From: JAXMAF01 sp046350555
GTDB taxonomy: Bacteria; Planctomycetota; Phycisphaerae; Phycisphaerales; SM1A02
Direction of reading: 5' to 3'
Length of the DNA stretch: 64,000 nucleotides
Assembly (NCBI GenBank): GCA_046350555.1
Contig: JAXMAF010000020.1
Span: 1 to 64,000, forward strand
A program made the position numbers and the translations under genes. Below, piece by piece: positions 9,482 to 18,902 of this stretch. The notes beneath the pieces are model-generated. The model saw only the letters and a list, made by a program, of their open reading frames with translations. It did not search any database and was not told the DNA's origin. The first letter of the stretch is position 1. Every line of letters starts with the position of its first letter.

Positions 9482-11143
9482 CTACGCGTCCGGCTTCGTC
9501 CCCGGTGCCGGCGTCTCCCGTTCCGTCACCCGACCCAGCGCCGGCGGCAGCTCGATCCCCGCCTGCCTCGCCAGCTCGTGCAATCTCGGCAGCGAGTTCA
9601 CGAAGCCCGAGAGGAAGTCGCTCGTCGCGTTGCGGCCGTCGCCGTCCTTGCCGTGGCGAGTGCCCTGGTCCCAGACCGTGATCTTGTCGATCCTGAGTCC
9701 CGAGATCGCCTTCACCTGCTCGGCCACGAGCTGCGGAAGCTGCTCGATGAGCAGCAGCGTCGGCCCGACCTGCGGGTTGGTTCCGCACGCCTCGATGAGC
9801 TTGCGGTAGCCCTCGGCCTTCGCCTCGAGCACCTTCTGCACGCCGCGGGCCTCGGCCTCGAACTTGGCGTAGACGGCGTCGGCGGCGCCCTGCGCCACGA
9901 GCCGCTGCTTCTCGCCCTCGGCGGCGGCGGCGATCTCGATGCGCTTGCGCTCGATCTCCTGTGGCGCGATCTCCTCCTTGCCGAGCCGGGCGATCTCCCG
10001 CTCGCGCTCCGCCAGCAGCACGGCCTCGCTCGCCTTGGCGGCGGCGACCTCGGCGCGGCGCTTCGCCTCGGCCTCGACCTCGCGGAGCTGCGCCGTCGAC
10101 TGGGCCATCTTGATGCGCGACGTGTTCTCCCCCTCGACGGCCTTGGCCTCGGCCTCGGCGACGCGGATGCGCTGCTCCTGCTCGGCGAGCTTCTTGCTGG
10201 CCATCGTCTCGGCCATGCGCTGGGCGACCGCGACCTCGCGGTCGCGCTGCGCCTGGGCCTCGCCGGTGACGGCCTGCGCCTCGAAGGCGGCGACCGCGAT
10301 GCGCTGCGTCTGCTCGGCGTTCTTCTGGCCCTCCACCGCGGCCGCCGCCTCGCGGGCGACGTTCACGGTGCGCTCGCGCACCGCGATCGACTCGCCGGTG
10401 GCGCCCTCGCGCTCCTGCTGCGCGACCTCGACCTTGGCCCGCTGGATCGCCTCGGCCGCGGCGCGCTTCCCGATCGCCTGGATGTAGCCGCTCTCGTCGG
10501 TGATGTCGCGGATGTTGACGTTGATGAGCTCGAGGCCGATCTTGTTGATCTCCTGGCCGACGTTCTCGTTGATGAGCGTCATGAACTTCTCGCGGTCCTT
10601 GTTGATCTCCTCGATCGAGAGGGTCGCGATGACCAGGCGGAGCTGGCCGAGGATGATGTCCTGGGCCTGCTCGCGGATGGCGCTCACCGGGAGGTTGAGC
10701 AGTCGCTCCGCGGCGTTGTTCATGAGGATCGGGTCGGTCGAGATGCCCACGGTGAAGGTCGCGGGAACGTTCACGCGGATGTTGTTGAGCGAGAGCGCAC
10801 CTTCCAGGGGGATGTCGATGACCAGCGGCTCGAGCGAGAGGTACGAGTAGTCCTGCACCAGCGGCCAGACGAAGGCGCCGCCGCCGTGGAGGCACTTGCT
10901 CGCCCGGTTCCCGCCGACGCGGCCGTAGATGACGAGGATGCGGTTGGACGGGCAGCGCCGGAAGCGCCGCACGAAGAAGAGCGAGAACGACAGGAAGAGC
11001 AGGACGACCGCCGCGACGACCGCGAGCCAGACGAGCGGTTGCGACGAGTTCGCGGCGCCCGTTCCGCCCGAGGGCGATCGGGACGAGAGCGCCATCAGGA
11101 CCGACGAGCCCCACGCGAAGACGACCAGCGGCCCCGAGATCAT
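9482..11143 (-). CDS. Flotillin-like SPFH domain protein (YqiK/FloT type)
   Basis: A 553-aa membrane-anchored flotillin, expected to form oligomeric membrane microdomain scaffolds. The start at 11143 (MISGPLVVFAWGSSVLMALS) is preceded by GAGGAGGATG, a strong ribosome-binding site. An N-terminal hydrophobic segment is followed by a second membrane segment (LVWLAVVAAVVLLFLSF) and the SPFH/PHB domain (VIYGRVGGNRASKCLHGGGA, then IDIPLEGALSLNNIRVNVPA). A long alanine/glutamate-rich coiled coil follows (repeats such as RVAEAEAKAVEGE), then a conserved tail (QLPQLVAEQVKAISGLRIDKI). It is directly downstream of an NfeD/YqiJ-like gene, the usual partner of bacterial flotillins. In the present sequence the two genes read as one frame because of a frameshift in the upstream gene; this is probably not a real fusion. 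Confidence 0.9.
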   Translation of the reverse strand: MISGPLVVFAWGSSVLMALSSRSPSGGTGAANSSQPLVWLAVVAAVVLLFLSFSLFFVRRFRRCPSNRILVIYGRVGGNRASKCLHGGGAFVWPLVQDYSYLSLEPLVIDIPLEGALSLNNIRVNVPATFTVGISTDPILMNNAAERLLNLPVSAIREQAQDIILGQLRLVIATLSIEEINKDREKFMTLINENVGQEINKIGLELINVNIRDITDESGYIQAIGKRAAAEAIQRAKVEVAQQEREGATGESIAVRERTVNVAREAAAAVEGQKNAEQTQRIAVAAFEAQAVTGEAQAQRDREVAVAQRMAETMASKKLAEQEQRIRVAEAEAKAVEGENTSRIKMAQSTAQLREVEAEAKRRAEVAAAKASEAVLLAEREREIARLGKEEIAPQEIERKRIEIAAAAEGEKQRLVAQGAADAVYAKFEAEARGVQKVLEAKAEGYRKLIEACGTNPQVGPTLLLIEQLPQLVAEQVKAISGLRIDKITVWDQGTRHGKDGDGRNATSDFLSGFVNSLPRLHELARQAGIELPPALGRVTERETPAPGTKPDA

Positions 11144-11166
11144 CGAATCATCCTCCTCGTCGTCGG

Positions 11167-11764
11167 CTACGCCGACGTCACCGTGAGCGAGCGGTCGTCG
11201 TTCACGCGGACGACCTTGACGCGTCGGCGGTCGCAGCTCGCCGCCCGCCGAGATGGCCGTGAAGATGCGCTGGCGCTCGCCGATCACCACGCGCACCTGG
11301 CCGCGTCCGCCACCGGCCTTCGGGACCGTGACGTACACCTCGCCCTCGCAGCCAAGCGCCGACTGGATGGAGATGTTGCCGCTGCTCTCCATGCGCAGCG
11401 CGCTGCGCAGGAGGAATCCCAGCAGCCACATCATCGCCGCGCCGCCGGCAAGGCCGACCAGCGCCGAAAGTCCGGGTCCGAGCCCGCTGCCCCGATAGGC
11501 CGCGAACGCCGTCCAGCCGAAGCCCATCAGGAACGCGCAGAGCGCCTGCACCGAGAGCATCTTCATGGCGCCGGTGTGCTCGTGGTGCCCGTCCGCCGAC
11601 GAGGCGTCGCCGGCGTGCACATCGACGCCGTGGGCATCCATCGCCCCGGACGTGTCGTGATCGCCGCCGCCGGGCATCAGCAGGCGCAGCACGAAGAAGA
11701 ACGTCCCGATGAGCGCCGGCGCCGTGAACCATCCCGCGTGTTGGCCGAACAGGGAATCGAGCAT
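11167..11764 (-). CDS. NfeD/YqiJ-like membrane protein with C-terminal OB fold, one frameshift
   Basis: Partner of the flotillin gene. The start at 11764 (MLDSLFGQHAGWFTAPALIG) gives a small membrane protein: a first hydrophobic segment, a histidine/aspartate-rich loop (GGGDHDTSGAMDAHGVDVHA), two further membrane segments (ALCAFLMGFGWTAFAAY; GLAGGAAMMWLLGFLL) and an OB-like domain (GCEGEVYVTVPKAGGGRGQV). Near 11220 the homologous frame changes by one base: after AISAGGEL the expected ending VKVVRVNDDRSLTVTSA and its stop (11167-11169) are in another frame. If uncorrected, translation would run on into the flotillin. The corrected stop lies 23 bp before the flotillin start, a normal operon spacing. 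A sequence error or a real +1 shift are both possible. Confidence 0.65.
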
Positions 11765-11937
11765 CGGAAGCGCGGATGGTACCGGCGATCGAAGCGCCCG
11801 TGTGTACCAGGGTGCGACCGGCGACCGGGGGGCGCCGGTGTGGGGGAATCCGGAAGCCGCCGCTGCGCGGGCGGCGGACTTGCGGGCCACCTCGCGCACG
11901 ACGCACGCATCCGTGGGACATCTACGCGTGCGCCGAG

Positions 11938-12132
11938 ATCTTCAAAGACCCCGCGCCATCGGACAGCGTCCCCGACTCCTGCGCCGACATCTTCAAAGAC
12001 CCCGCGCCATCGGACAGCGTCCCCGACTCCTGCGTCGACATCTTTGAAGACCCCGCGCCCTCGAACAGCGTCCCCGACTCCTGCGCCGACATCTTCGAAG
12101 ACCCCGCGCCATCGGACAGCGTCCCCGACTCC

Positions 12133-12135
<3 letters not shown>
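11938..12135. repeat. 51-bp minisatellite, four copies
   Basis: Four head-to-tail copies start at 11938, 11989, 12040 and 12091, with few substitutions between them. The unit is a multiple of three and is open on both strands (IFKDPAPSDSVPDSCAD on plus), but there is no ribosome-binding site or homologous gene. It lies between the starts/ends of two minus-strand genes. Confidence 0.9.
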
Positions 12136-12204
<69 letters not shown>

Positions 12205-12215
12205 CTCTCCCCGCG

Positions 12216-14558
12216 CTACTTCTTCATCTGCGGATAGATCAACAGGCGATCGTGCGCGACGAGCACGATGTCGGGCAGCCCGTCTCCGGTCACGTCGGCG
12301 ATGAAGACCTCGCTCGGCTGGCTCTCGCGCGCGTCGCCGCCCGAGAAGACCTTGCTCTCGAACGTCTCGAAGCCGGTGGCGTAGAGCAGCTTCTCGGCCT
12401 CGCTGAAGGTGAGGATCTCGCACATCTGCTCGCCGTCGTCGAGGAGCACGAGGTCGGCGAAGCCGTCGTTGTTGACGTCGCCACACGCCATCTCGTGTTC
12501 GCGCCGCTTGTCGATGTCGGTGCGCCACGCGGCGACCTGCTCGAGCGCGTAGCGGTCGCCGCCGAGGCGGATCACCGCGAAGCCATCGTCGCCGATGGCC
12601 AGGATGTTCTCCTGTCCGTCGCCGGAGAAGGCGCCGGCCTGGATGGAGTTGAACTTGAATCCGCGGATGTCCACCGAGTCGGTCTGCTTCCAGCGGCCGT
12701 CCACCTTGCGGAAGGTGACCAGCCGCGAGTTCTCCTTGTCCGCGGCGACGATCGCCGAGCCGCGGATCGCCAGCGAGACCAGCTTGCTCGCCGGGTCGTC
12801 CGCGTTGATCTGGGCCACGACCTGCCATCCCGGACTGGCGCCCCCGGGAGGCTTGGCGTCGTAGCGCACGGCGCGGATGTAGTTGCGGTCGGCGATGAGC
12901 AGCTCCGGCTTGCCATCGCCGTCGATGTCGAACGTCTCGGTGTTGCGGCTGTCGGCGGCCTGCACGAGGCCAAACTGCCCCATGTCCTTGCTCTCGAGGA
13001 GCTTGAAGCCCTTCTCCTCGGCGCGCAGCATGGTCATCGGCTTCTCCGGCGTGAAGAGCAGGAGGTCCGTGCGTCCGTCCTGGTCGGCATCGAGCGCGAC
13101 GATCGTCTCCGGCGAGCGGCTCTGCGAACCCAGGTCGATCTTCTCCGACGTGTTGTTCGCGGGATCGATGAGGTCGATCGCGTAGTTGCGTCCGTCCTTG
13201 GCGACGACGGCGAGTCGCCCTTCGGACTCGGCGCCGTTGACCAGCTCGACCAGGTTGATCGCGACCGGCGTGTGCCCGGGCGTGATGGAGACCGCCTTCG
13301 GATAGCCGAGCCCGGGCGCGGCGCCCTCGGCGCTCCACTCCATGCGACCGACGACGCCTTCCTTCTCGGAAAGGACGAAGACCTCGGCCGGCGCATCGGC
13401 GTCGACGTTCCCCGCGGCGAGGTAGGTCATCTCCGCGAACGCCGGATACGACGTCGCCGCCTCGAGTCCCTTGCCGGGAACCTGCCGGTAGACGAGCACC
13501 GCGTTGCCGTCGACGTCGGTCGCGACCAGGTCGAGCAGGCCGTCGCCATCGACGTCGGTGATGGCGGTGCTGCGCTTCTTGTTGGCCCCGTCGCGGAACG
13601 CGTAGACGCGCAGCGCCGCCTCCGAGCCGCTGCCCGCGTCGACGGGCTTCTTCTCGAGCGCGTTGACCACCAGCCGCTTCGAGGCCGCCTCGATGAAGCC
13701 CAGCCGCGCCGCCTTCTCGTGCGGCAGGCGGATCGGTGCCACCTCGCGCAACGGCGGCGTCTCGTAGCGCAGTTGCGGACCGAACGCCTTGTTGCTCGGG
13801 TCGCCGCCGGCCAGCCAGACGCGCAGCGGCGCGGGGTCGTCGGGAATCACGCCGACGATGTCGGTCGTGCCGTCGCCGTCGAAGTCCTCGAGGATGAACG
13901 CGACCACGTTTCCACCGCCTGCAAGGTCGATCGACGGGCCGAGATTGCCCTGGTTCAGCGGCCAGATCCGGATCTTGCCGCCGGCGAGGGCGATGAGCTC
14001 GGGCGCCTGGTCGCCCACCATGTCGGCGATCGCGAAGCCGTCGCGGGTGGCGCCGAGGTCCTTCACCGTGTGGCGCCGGGCGACCTCGAACGTGCGCGGC
14101 GCGGTCTGGCGCATCACCACCAGCGAGGGGGGCTTTCCGGCGTAGACGATGTCGAGCTTGCCGTCGCCGTCGACGTCGTGCAGGGCGAGCGCCGTGACCT
14201 GATGGCTCACCGAGACGAACTCGCGCTTGTAGCGCCAGTTCTCCGGGATGTCGTTGACGCCCTGCTTGCGCGTCGGCTCGTCGTCGGGCTTGGCGTTGGG
14301 CTTGAAGTAGTGGATCTCGATCCGGCTCTTGCGGTTGTTCGCCACGACGATGTCGTTGAACCCGTCGCCGTCGACGTCGGCGATCGCCAGCGGACCCGGA
14401 TTCGAGTCGATCTTCACCACCTCGAGGGGGTCGAAGCCGAAGTAGTCGGCGAGCGACGGCGACTGGGCCGGCGCGACGCGGAACGCGACGAGCGCCGCTG
14501 CGCCGACGAGTCCCAGCAGCGGCGCTCGCCGGGCACCGATCCCCGCGCTCGATCGCAT
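12216..14558 (-). CDS. Secreted FG-GAP/VCBS repeat protein
   Basis: A 780-aa exported protein built from beta-propeller type FG-GAP/VCBS repeats. The chosen start at 14558 gives a signal peptide (MRSSAGIGARRAPLLGLVGA, ALVAFRVAPAQS). At least ten calcium-binding-like loops are visible, for example DVDGDGFNDIVVAN, DVDGDGKLDIVYAG, DFDGDGTTDIVGV, DVDGDGLLDLVATD, DIDGDGKPELLIAD, DVNNDGFADLVLLD and DVTGDGLPDIVLVA. Such proteins act at the cell surface in adhesion or ligand binding; the partner is unknown. It is divergent from the HtrA-like gene, with about 410 bp between the starts. An earlier in-frame start exists upstream, but its N-terminus lacks a signal peptide. Confidence 0.85.
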   Translation of the reverse strand: MRSSAGIGARRAPLLGLVGAAALVAFRVAPAQSPSLADYFGFDPLEVVKIDSNPGPLAIADVDGDGFNDIVVANNRKSRIEIHYFKPNAKPDDEPTRKQGVNDIPENWRYKREFVSVSHQVTALALHDVDGDGKLDIVYAGKPPSLVVMRQTAPRTFEVARRHTVKDLGATRDGFAIADMVGDQAPELIALAGGKIRIWPLNQGNLGPSIDLAGGGNVVAFILEDFDGDGTTDIVGVIPDDPAPLRVWLAGGDPSNKAFGPQLRYETPPLREVAPIRLPHEKAARLGFIEAASKRLVVNALEKKPVDAGSGSEAALRVYAFRDGANKKRSTAITDVDGDGLLDLVATDVDGNAVLVYRQVPGKGLEAATSYPAFAEMTYLAAGNVDADAPAEVFVLSEKEGVVGRMEWSAEGAAPGLGYPKAVSITPGHTPVAINLVELVNGAESEGRLAVVAKDGRNYAIDLIDPANNTSEKIDLGSQSRSPETIVALDADQDGRTDLLLFTPEKPMTMLRAEEKGFKLLESKDMGQFGLVQAADSRNTETFDIDGDGKPELLIADRNYIRAVRYDAKPPGGASPGWQVVAQINADDPASKLVSLAIRGSAIVAADKENSRLVTFRKVDGRWKQTDSVDIRGFKFNSIQAGAFSGDGQENILAIGDDGFAVIRLGGDRYALEQVAAWRTDIDKRREHEMACGDVNNDGFADLVLLDDGEQMCEILTFSEAEKLLYATGFETFESKVFSGGDARESQPSEVFIADVTGDGLPDIVLVAHDRLLIYPQMKK

Positions 14559-14814
14559 GCAACGTGCCTCGTGGCGCACCGCGCCGACGGCGGGCGACGC
14601 GATGTCGGGCGGGCATGAAGGGCTGGAAGGGCTGGAAGGGCGGGAACGATCGTGGCGGCGACGGCGGAGCGAATGGAGGTTCATGTGGCGGTGACGGACG
14701 GTTGCCGAGCTGGTTGGGGACCCTTCGCGAAGCGCCGCGGGCGCGGCGTCCGGCGTGAAACGCGGACGGCCTCTTCCGCCCAAACGTCGCTCGGGAGCGG
14801 GTCAAAAGAGGGTC

Positions 14815-14820
14815 TATAGT
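14815..14820 (+). promoter_or_regulatory. Possible -10 box for the HtrA-like gene
   Basis: TATAGT lies about 150 bp before the HtrA-like start, in the divergent region 14559-14971. The same hexamer occurs directly before the 64-aa gene at 22366. No clear -35 box is seen. Confidence 0.3.
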
Positions 14821-14971
14821 AGCGACCTTTCGCGCGACACCTTCGGCATCCGCTTCGATCGCGACCTTGGATCGGGCCTTCGATCCGCCCGCTCGACGCC
14901 GTTCGACGGGACCCAGGATCCGCGCGAGCCCGATGGACCAGACCGGCCGGCGCGCCGAGGATCCCCGACCC

Positions 14972-15946
14972 ATGCCCACACTTCGACTCCTCGCCGCCGT
15001 CGCGCTGCTCTGCACCGCGGTCGGCGCGCCGGCCTTGGCCGACTCCGTCAAGCTTCGCAACGGGAACGTCCTCCAGGGCGACGTGCTCAAGCGCAACGAC
15101 AAGCGCGTCTGGCTCGACGTCGGGCCCGAGGTGCTCGTCCTCAGCGTCGACGACATCGACGACGTGACCGTCGACGAGAGCGGCAAGCCCGCGAACGTCC
15201 AGCAGGAGGCGCTCTACACGGTCGCGACGGATCTCCCCGAGCTGGCGCCGCGCGAGCACGCGAAGCGCATCGGGCCCGCCGTGATCAAGGTCTCGACGCC
15301 CGGCGGACTCGGTTCCGGCGTGATCATCAACAAGGACGGCTACGCGATCACCAACGCCCACGTCGTGCAGGGCGAGACGACGCTCAAGGCGACCGTCTGG
15401 CTTCCCGAGGCGGACGGCACGCTGCGCCGCGTCGTGATCGACGACGTGGAGATCGTCGCGGTCAACAACCACCTCGACCTGGCGCTCATCAAGATCAAGA
15501 ACCCCGAGGGCAAGCCCTTCGACTTCGCGCCGCTCCAGAAGGAGGAGAAGCTCGAGATCGGCTCGCCCGTCTTCGCCATCGGCAACCCGCTCGGCCTCGA
15601 GCGCACGCTTTCGCAGGGGGTCATCTCGACGGCCCAGCGCAGCTTCAACGGCCTCACCTACATCCAGACCGACGCCGCGATCAACCCCGGCAACTCCGGC
15701 GGTCCGCTCTTCAACAGCCGCGGCGAGGTGATCGGCATCACCAACATGGGAATCCTCGCCGGCGAATCGCTCGGCTTCGCCATCCCCAGCCGCTACGTGA
15801 AGGACTTCGTCCGCAACCGCGAGGCGTTCCTCTTCGACAAGGACAACCCCAACTCCGGACATCACTACCACTCGCCGCCGCCGCGCATGGCGGCCGGCGT
15901 TGCGCCGCAGCTCAAGGACGGCAGCGGCGGCGGGGGCGGCCGGTAG
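14972..15946 (+). CDS. HtrA/DegP-like serine protease without PDZ domain
   Basis: A 324-aa exported S1C serine protease, expected to act in envelope protein quality control. The ATG at 14972 opens a signal peptide (MPTLRLLAAVALLCTAVGAP, ALADS). A short N-terminal domain (SVKLRNGNVLQGDVLKRND) precedes the trypsin-like domain. The catalytic triad is visible: His130 in TNAHV, Asp169 in HLDLALIKI, Ser242 in NPGNSGGPLF. The protein ends with a histidine/proline and glycine-rich tail (GHHYHSPPPRM, GSGGGGGR) where DegP-type proteins carry PDZ domains. An ATG at 14933 in the same frame is possible but would bury the signal peptide. The secreted DUF3352-like gene follows 116 bp downstream. Confidence 0.88.
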   Translation: MPTLRLLAAVALLCTAVGAPALADSVKLRNGNVLQGDVLKRNDKRVWLDVGPEVLVLSVDDIDDVTVDESGKPANVQQEALYTVATDLPELAPREHAKRIGPAVIKVSTPGGLGSGVIINKDGYAITNAHVVQGETTLKATVWLPEADGTLRRVVIDDVEIVAVNNHLDLALIKIKNPEGKPFDFAPLQKEEKLEIGSPVFAIGNPLGLERTLSQGVISTAQRSFNGLTYIQTDAAINPGNSGGPLFNSRGEVIGITNMGILAGESLGFAIPSRYVKDFVRNREAFLFDKDNPNSGHHYHSPPPRMAAGVAPQLKDGSGGGGGR

Positions 15947-16062
15947 CTCGACGCCTGCGGCGCCCGCCGTGGAGCTCCTCCAGCGCGGCGCGTTCCGTTC
16001 CACGATTCAACCAACGCCTCACGCCCCGTTCCCACCACACACCCAACCCCAGGCCATCCACC

Positions 16063-17916
16063 GTGCTTCATCGTTTCAGTTCCATCGTCGTGTCGTGCGC
16101 CATGGCGCCAGCGCTCCTCGCCGCGGATGGCGAGATCCGCATCGAGCGCCTCGTCCCGCAGGAGACCGTGCTCGCCGCGAGCATCGACAACTGCAAGGAT
16201 CTCGAGGCCCGGCTGCGCCGAACGCCGCTCTGGGGACTGCTCAACACCTCCGAGGCGAAGAAGCTCTGGCAGGCGTTCATGGACGACATGAACAAGGAGG
16301 GGGGCAAGTCCCTGAAGGACCAGCTCGCCGAGTTCGGGCTCTCCGAGGAGAAGCTCGCCAAGCCCGAAGGCACCGTCGGAATGGCCATGTTCCTCGAGCT
16401 CGACGAGGAGAAGGCGGTCAAGGTTCCGGCGATCCTCGCCCTGGCCGACTTCGGGGAGAACGCCGACAAGGCGCAGGAGATGTTCGACGCCATCCTCGAG
16501 AAGGCCGCGAAGGACGGGGGCGTGAAGATCGAGGATCGCACCGTGCGCGGCCGCAAGGTGCGCAGCGTGAACATTCCGCGTCCCGCGCCCGCCGATCCGG
16601 CCAAGCCGAACGCCGAGGAGGAAGGTGACGAGTTCGGTGGTCCCGGCTTCGGCGACCTGCTCGGACCGATCAAGCAGATCCGCACGGTGCACCTCTGCCG
16701 CGACGGCAAGCGCTTCATGGCGTCGAGCAGCCTGATCGCCCTCGAGGACGCGCTGGAGGTCGTCGACGGGCAGAAGCTCGCCGCACCCCTCGCGGAGAGC
16801 AAGGACTTCGCCGGCGCCATCAAGCAGCTCGGCGACGGCACGCAGGGTTGGGCGGTGCTCCTGACCGGCCCGGCGCAGCCGCTGTTTCAGCCGCTCCTCG
16901 CCGGCCCCGGCGCGATGGCCCTGCCGTTGATCGGTCAGGTCTTCGGCGACATCCGCGCCTATTCGTTCGGGCTCGGCGTGGCGCCGGGCAGCGAGCCGGC
17001 GGCCGCGGCGGGCGCGGCGGCGGCGACGACGGGCGCGTTCGAGCCGATGCTCGAGGAGACCGTCGGCATCTACGTTCCCGGCGACAAGGTGGGGCTGCTG
17101 AGCCTCGTCACCGATGGCAAGCCCAAGGGCGACGTGCCCGCGCACGTCGGTCCGGACACGGTCTCGTTCGCCCGCATGAGCGCCAAGTTCGCGGGCGTGA
17201 TGCCGCTCGTGAACAAGATCGTGAAGGGCCTTCCGCCGATGTTCGCCGAGCAGATCGAGATGCAGCTTCAGCAGTTCGGCCCGGCGCTCGAGAAGGGACT
17301 CGCCGAGCTTGGCCCCGAGGTCTACGTCGCGACGACGCAGCAGGAGCCGCTCACCGCGGAGAGCCAGCGCACCTCGGTCGCGATCAAGTGCGCGAAGCCC
17401 GACGCGGTCCGTCCGCTCATCGACCTCTTCGCTCCCGCGATGGGCCTCCAGCCCCAGGATTTCGTCGGGCAGACGATCTACGCCGACGAGCTCTCGCCCG
17501 AGGCGATCGGTCTCGGCACCGGCTGGCTGGTCCTTGGTCCGCAGCTCGCCGTCGAAGGCGTCCTTCGCGCGTCGGGCCAGAAGGACCTGCCGCTGCTGGC
17601 CGACGACAAGCTCTTCAAGCGCTCGCTCGCGGCGCTGCCCGGCGGCGACCTCGTCGGCTGGGGGTGGAGCAACACCATCGCCGGCTGGAAGTATCGCCAG
17701 GTCGCGAACAAGGCGATGCTCGCGGAGATGCGCGGACTGATGGACGACGGGGCGATGGGCATCGGCGGAGCGGTGATCGACGACCTGCCGCTCGGGAAGA
17801 TGTACGAGACGATCACGCCCGAGCTCCTTGCCAAGTACGTCGGCCCGAGCGTCTGGTCGCTGAAGTCGATCAACGACGGCTTCGTCTACCGCACGTCGAT
17901 GCTCGGACCGGAGTGA
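16063..17916 (+). CDS. Secreted DUF3352-like planctomycete protein
   Basis: A 617-aa predicted exported protein of unknown function. The GTG at 16063 gives a signal peptide (VLHRFSSIVVSCAMAPALLA, cleavage near ADG). The N-terminal LVPQETVLAASIDNCKDLEA followed by RLRRTPLWGLLNTSEAKKLW resembles the start of DUF3352-type planctomycete proteins. The middle has an acidic linker (AEEEGDEFGGPGFGDLLG) and an alanine-rich stretch (EPAAAAGAAAATTGAFEP). There are no catalytic motifs I can name. It follows the HtrA-like protease in the same direction and may be co-expressed with it. Its 3' end overlaps the convergent hydrolase gene by 31 bp. Confidence 0.7.
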   Translation: MLHRFSSIVVSCAMAPALLAADGEIRIERLVPQETVLAASIDNCKDLEARLRRTPLWGLLNTSEAKKLWQAFMDDMNKEGGKSLKDQLAEFGLSEEKLAKPEGTVGMAMFLELDEEKAVKVPAILALADFGENADKAQEMFDAILEKAAKDGGVKIEDRTVRGRKVRSVNIPRPAPADPAKPNAEEEGDEFGGPGFGDLLGPIKQIRTVHLCRDGKRFMASSSLIALEDALEVVDGQKLAAPLAESKDFAGAIKQLGDGTQGWAVLLTGPAQPLFQPLLAGPGAMALPLIGQVFGDIRAYSFGLGVAPGSEPAAAAGAAAATTGAFEPMLEETVGIYVPGDKVGLLSLVTDGKPKGDVPAHVGPDTVSFARMSAKFAGVMPLVNKIVKGLPPMFAEQIEMQLQQFGPALEKGLAELGPEVYVATTQQEPLTAESQRTSVAIKCAKPDAVRPLIDLFAPAMGLQPQDFVGQTIYADELSPEAIGLGTGWLVLGPQLAVEGVLRASGQKDLPLLADDKLFKRSLAALPGGDLVGWGWSNTIAGWKYRQVANKAMLAEMRGLMDDGAMGIGGAVIDDLPLGKMYETITPELLAKYVGPSVWSLKSINDGFVYRTSMLGPE

Positions 17917-18902
17917 TCCGCCGCCCGCGCGCCGCAGTCGTCGCGCAGGAACGCGGCCACTGCGGCGCGGTGGGCGTCGGACGCCACCTCGTGCACATCC
18001 GGATGGGCGCCCGGCAGGAGAACGAAGGTGCCGCGCGGCGCGGCGGAGGCGATCATCTCGGCGCCGTCCAGCGGCGACACGATGTCGCCTTCCCCTTGGA
18101 TCACCAGCAGCGGGCAGCGCAGCCGCGCCGCCGCCGGAACCGTCCGGCGCCGCCGGACTCCGACGATCCGAAGCAGCGCCAGCGCCGCATCGGTGAAGGG
18201 CCGCGCGGGCGCCTCGCGGGCCCGCAGGCGGTTGCGCATCGGCACGTGCACATCCGTGTAGGGCGCCCATGCGATCACGCCGCGCACCCGCGCGGCGATG
18301 GGATCGTCGCTCGCCGCGGCGAGGATCGAGACCACGCCGCCCATCGAATGGCCCGCGAGGACGTACGACGGCGCGTCGATGCGCCGCAGGAGCTCGAGCA
18401 GGTCGGCATCCTCGCCGTCGGCGAGGCGGCTGACTTCGGCGCCGCTCTCGCCGTGGCCGCGAAGCTCGGGGACGATCACGCGGTCGATCGCCCCCGGCGC
18501 GGCGACGTCGGCGGCGCGAAGGAGCGCCGCGACGCGCCCGAGCGAGTCGATGCGCGACCGGCCCCAGCCGTGCAGGACGATCGCGCAAAGGCGGGCGTCG
18601 CGAGGGTCGGTCGCGGCGCCATGCGTCGCGCCGTCGGTGGCGTCGTTCGCGGCGCGGCCCGTTCGTCCGCGGTCGTCGCCGTTCCGCGCCGGCGCGATCT
18701 CCCAGACGGGCATGCGGGCGCCGTCGGGCCGGTCGAGCGTCCACTCCACGAACGGGAGACCCAGATCGCCCGGATCGACCGGCTTGCCGTGCGCGATGGC
18801 CCACGCCGCGGTGCGCCGCGGTGGATGCGTCGTCTCCCAGGCGATCGCCCCGGCCAGCAGCAGGAGCAGCAGCAGCGCAGCCAGCGAAAGCAGGAGGATC
18901 AT
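17886..18902 (-). CDS. Membrane-anchored alpha/beta hydrolase
   Basis: A 338-aa alpha/beta hydrolase (serine esterase/lipase fold), with an N-terminal membrane anchor (MILLLSLAALLLLLLLAGAI). The oxyanion strand is LCAIVLHGWGRSRIDSL, the nucleophile elbow is GHSMGG (Ser186), and the acid and histidine are likely in QGEGDIVSPLDG and GAHPDVHEV. The substrate is unknown. A disordered G/D/A-rich insert lies near residues 74-100. Its ATG overlaps the mutS stop by 4 bp (ATGA), so it is probably translated from the mutS transcript. There is no known functional link to mismatch repair. Confidence 0.85.
   Translation of the reverse strand: MILLLSLAALLLLLLLAGAIAWETTHPPRRTAAWAIAHGKPVDPGDLGLPFVEWTLDRPDGARMPVWEIAPARNGDDRGRTGRAANDATDGATHGAATDPRDARLCAIVLHGWGRSRIDSLGRVAALLRAADVAAPGAIDRVIVPELRGHGESGAEVSRLADGEDADLLELLRRIDAPSYVLAGHSMGGVVSILAAASDDPIAARVRGVIAWAPYTDVHVPMRNRLRAREAPARPFTDAALALLRIVGVRRRRTVPAAARLRCPLLVIQGEGDIVSPLDGAEMIASAAPRGTFVLLPGAHPDVHEVASDAHRAAVAAFLRDDCGARAADHSGPSIDVR

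Noticed and set aside
12252..14618. Plus-strand frame opposite the FG-GAP gene
   Set aside because: No family signal; the minus strand has signal peptide and repeats.
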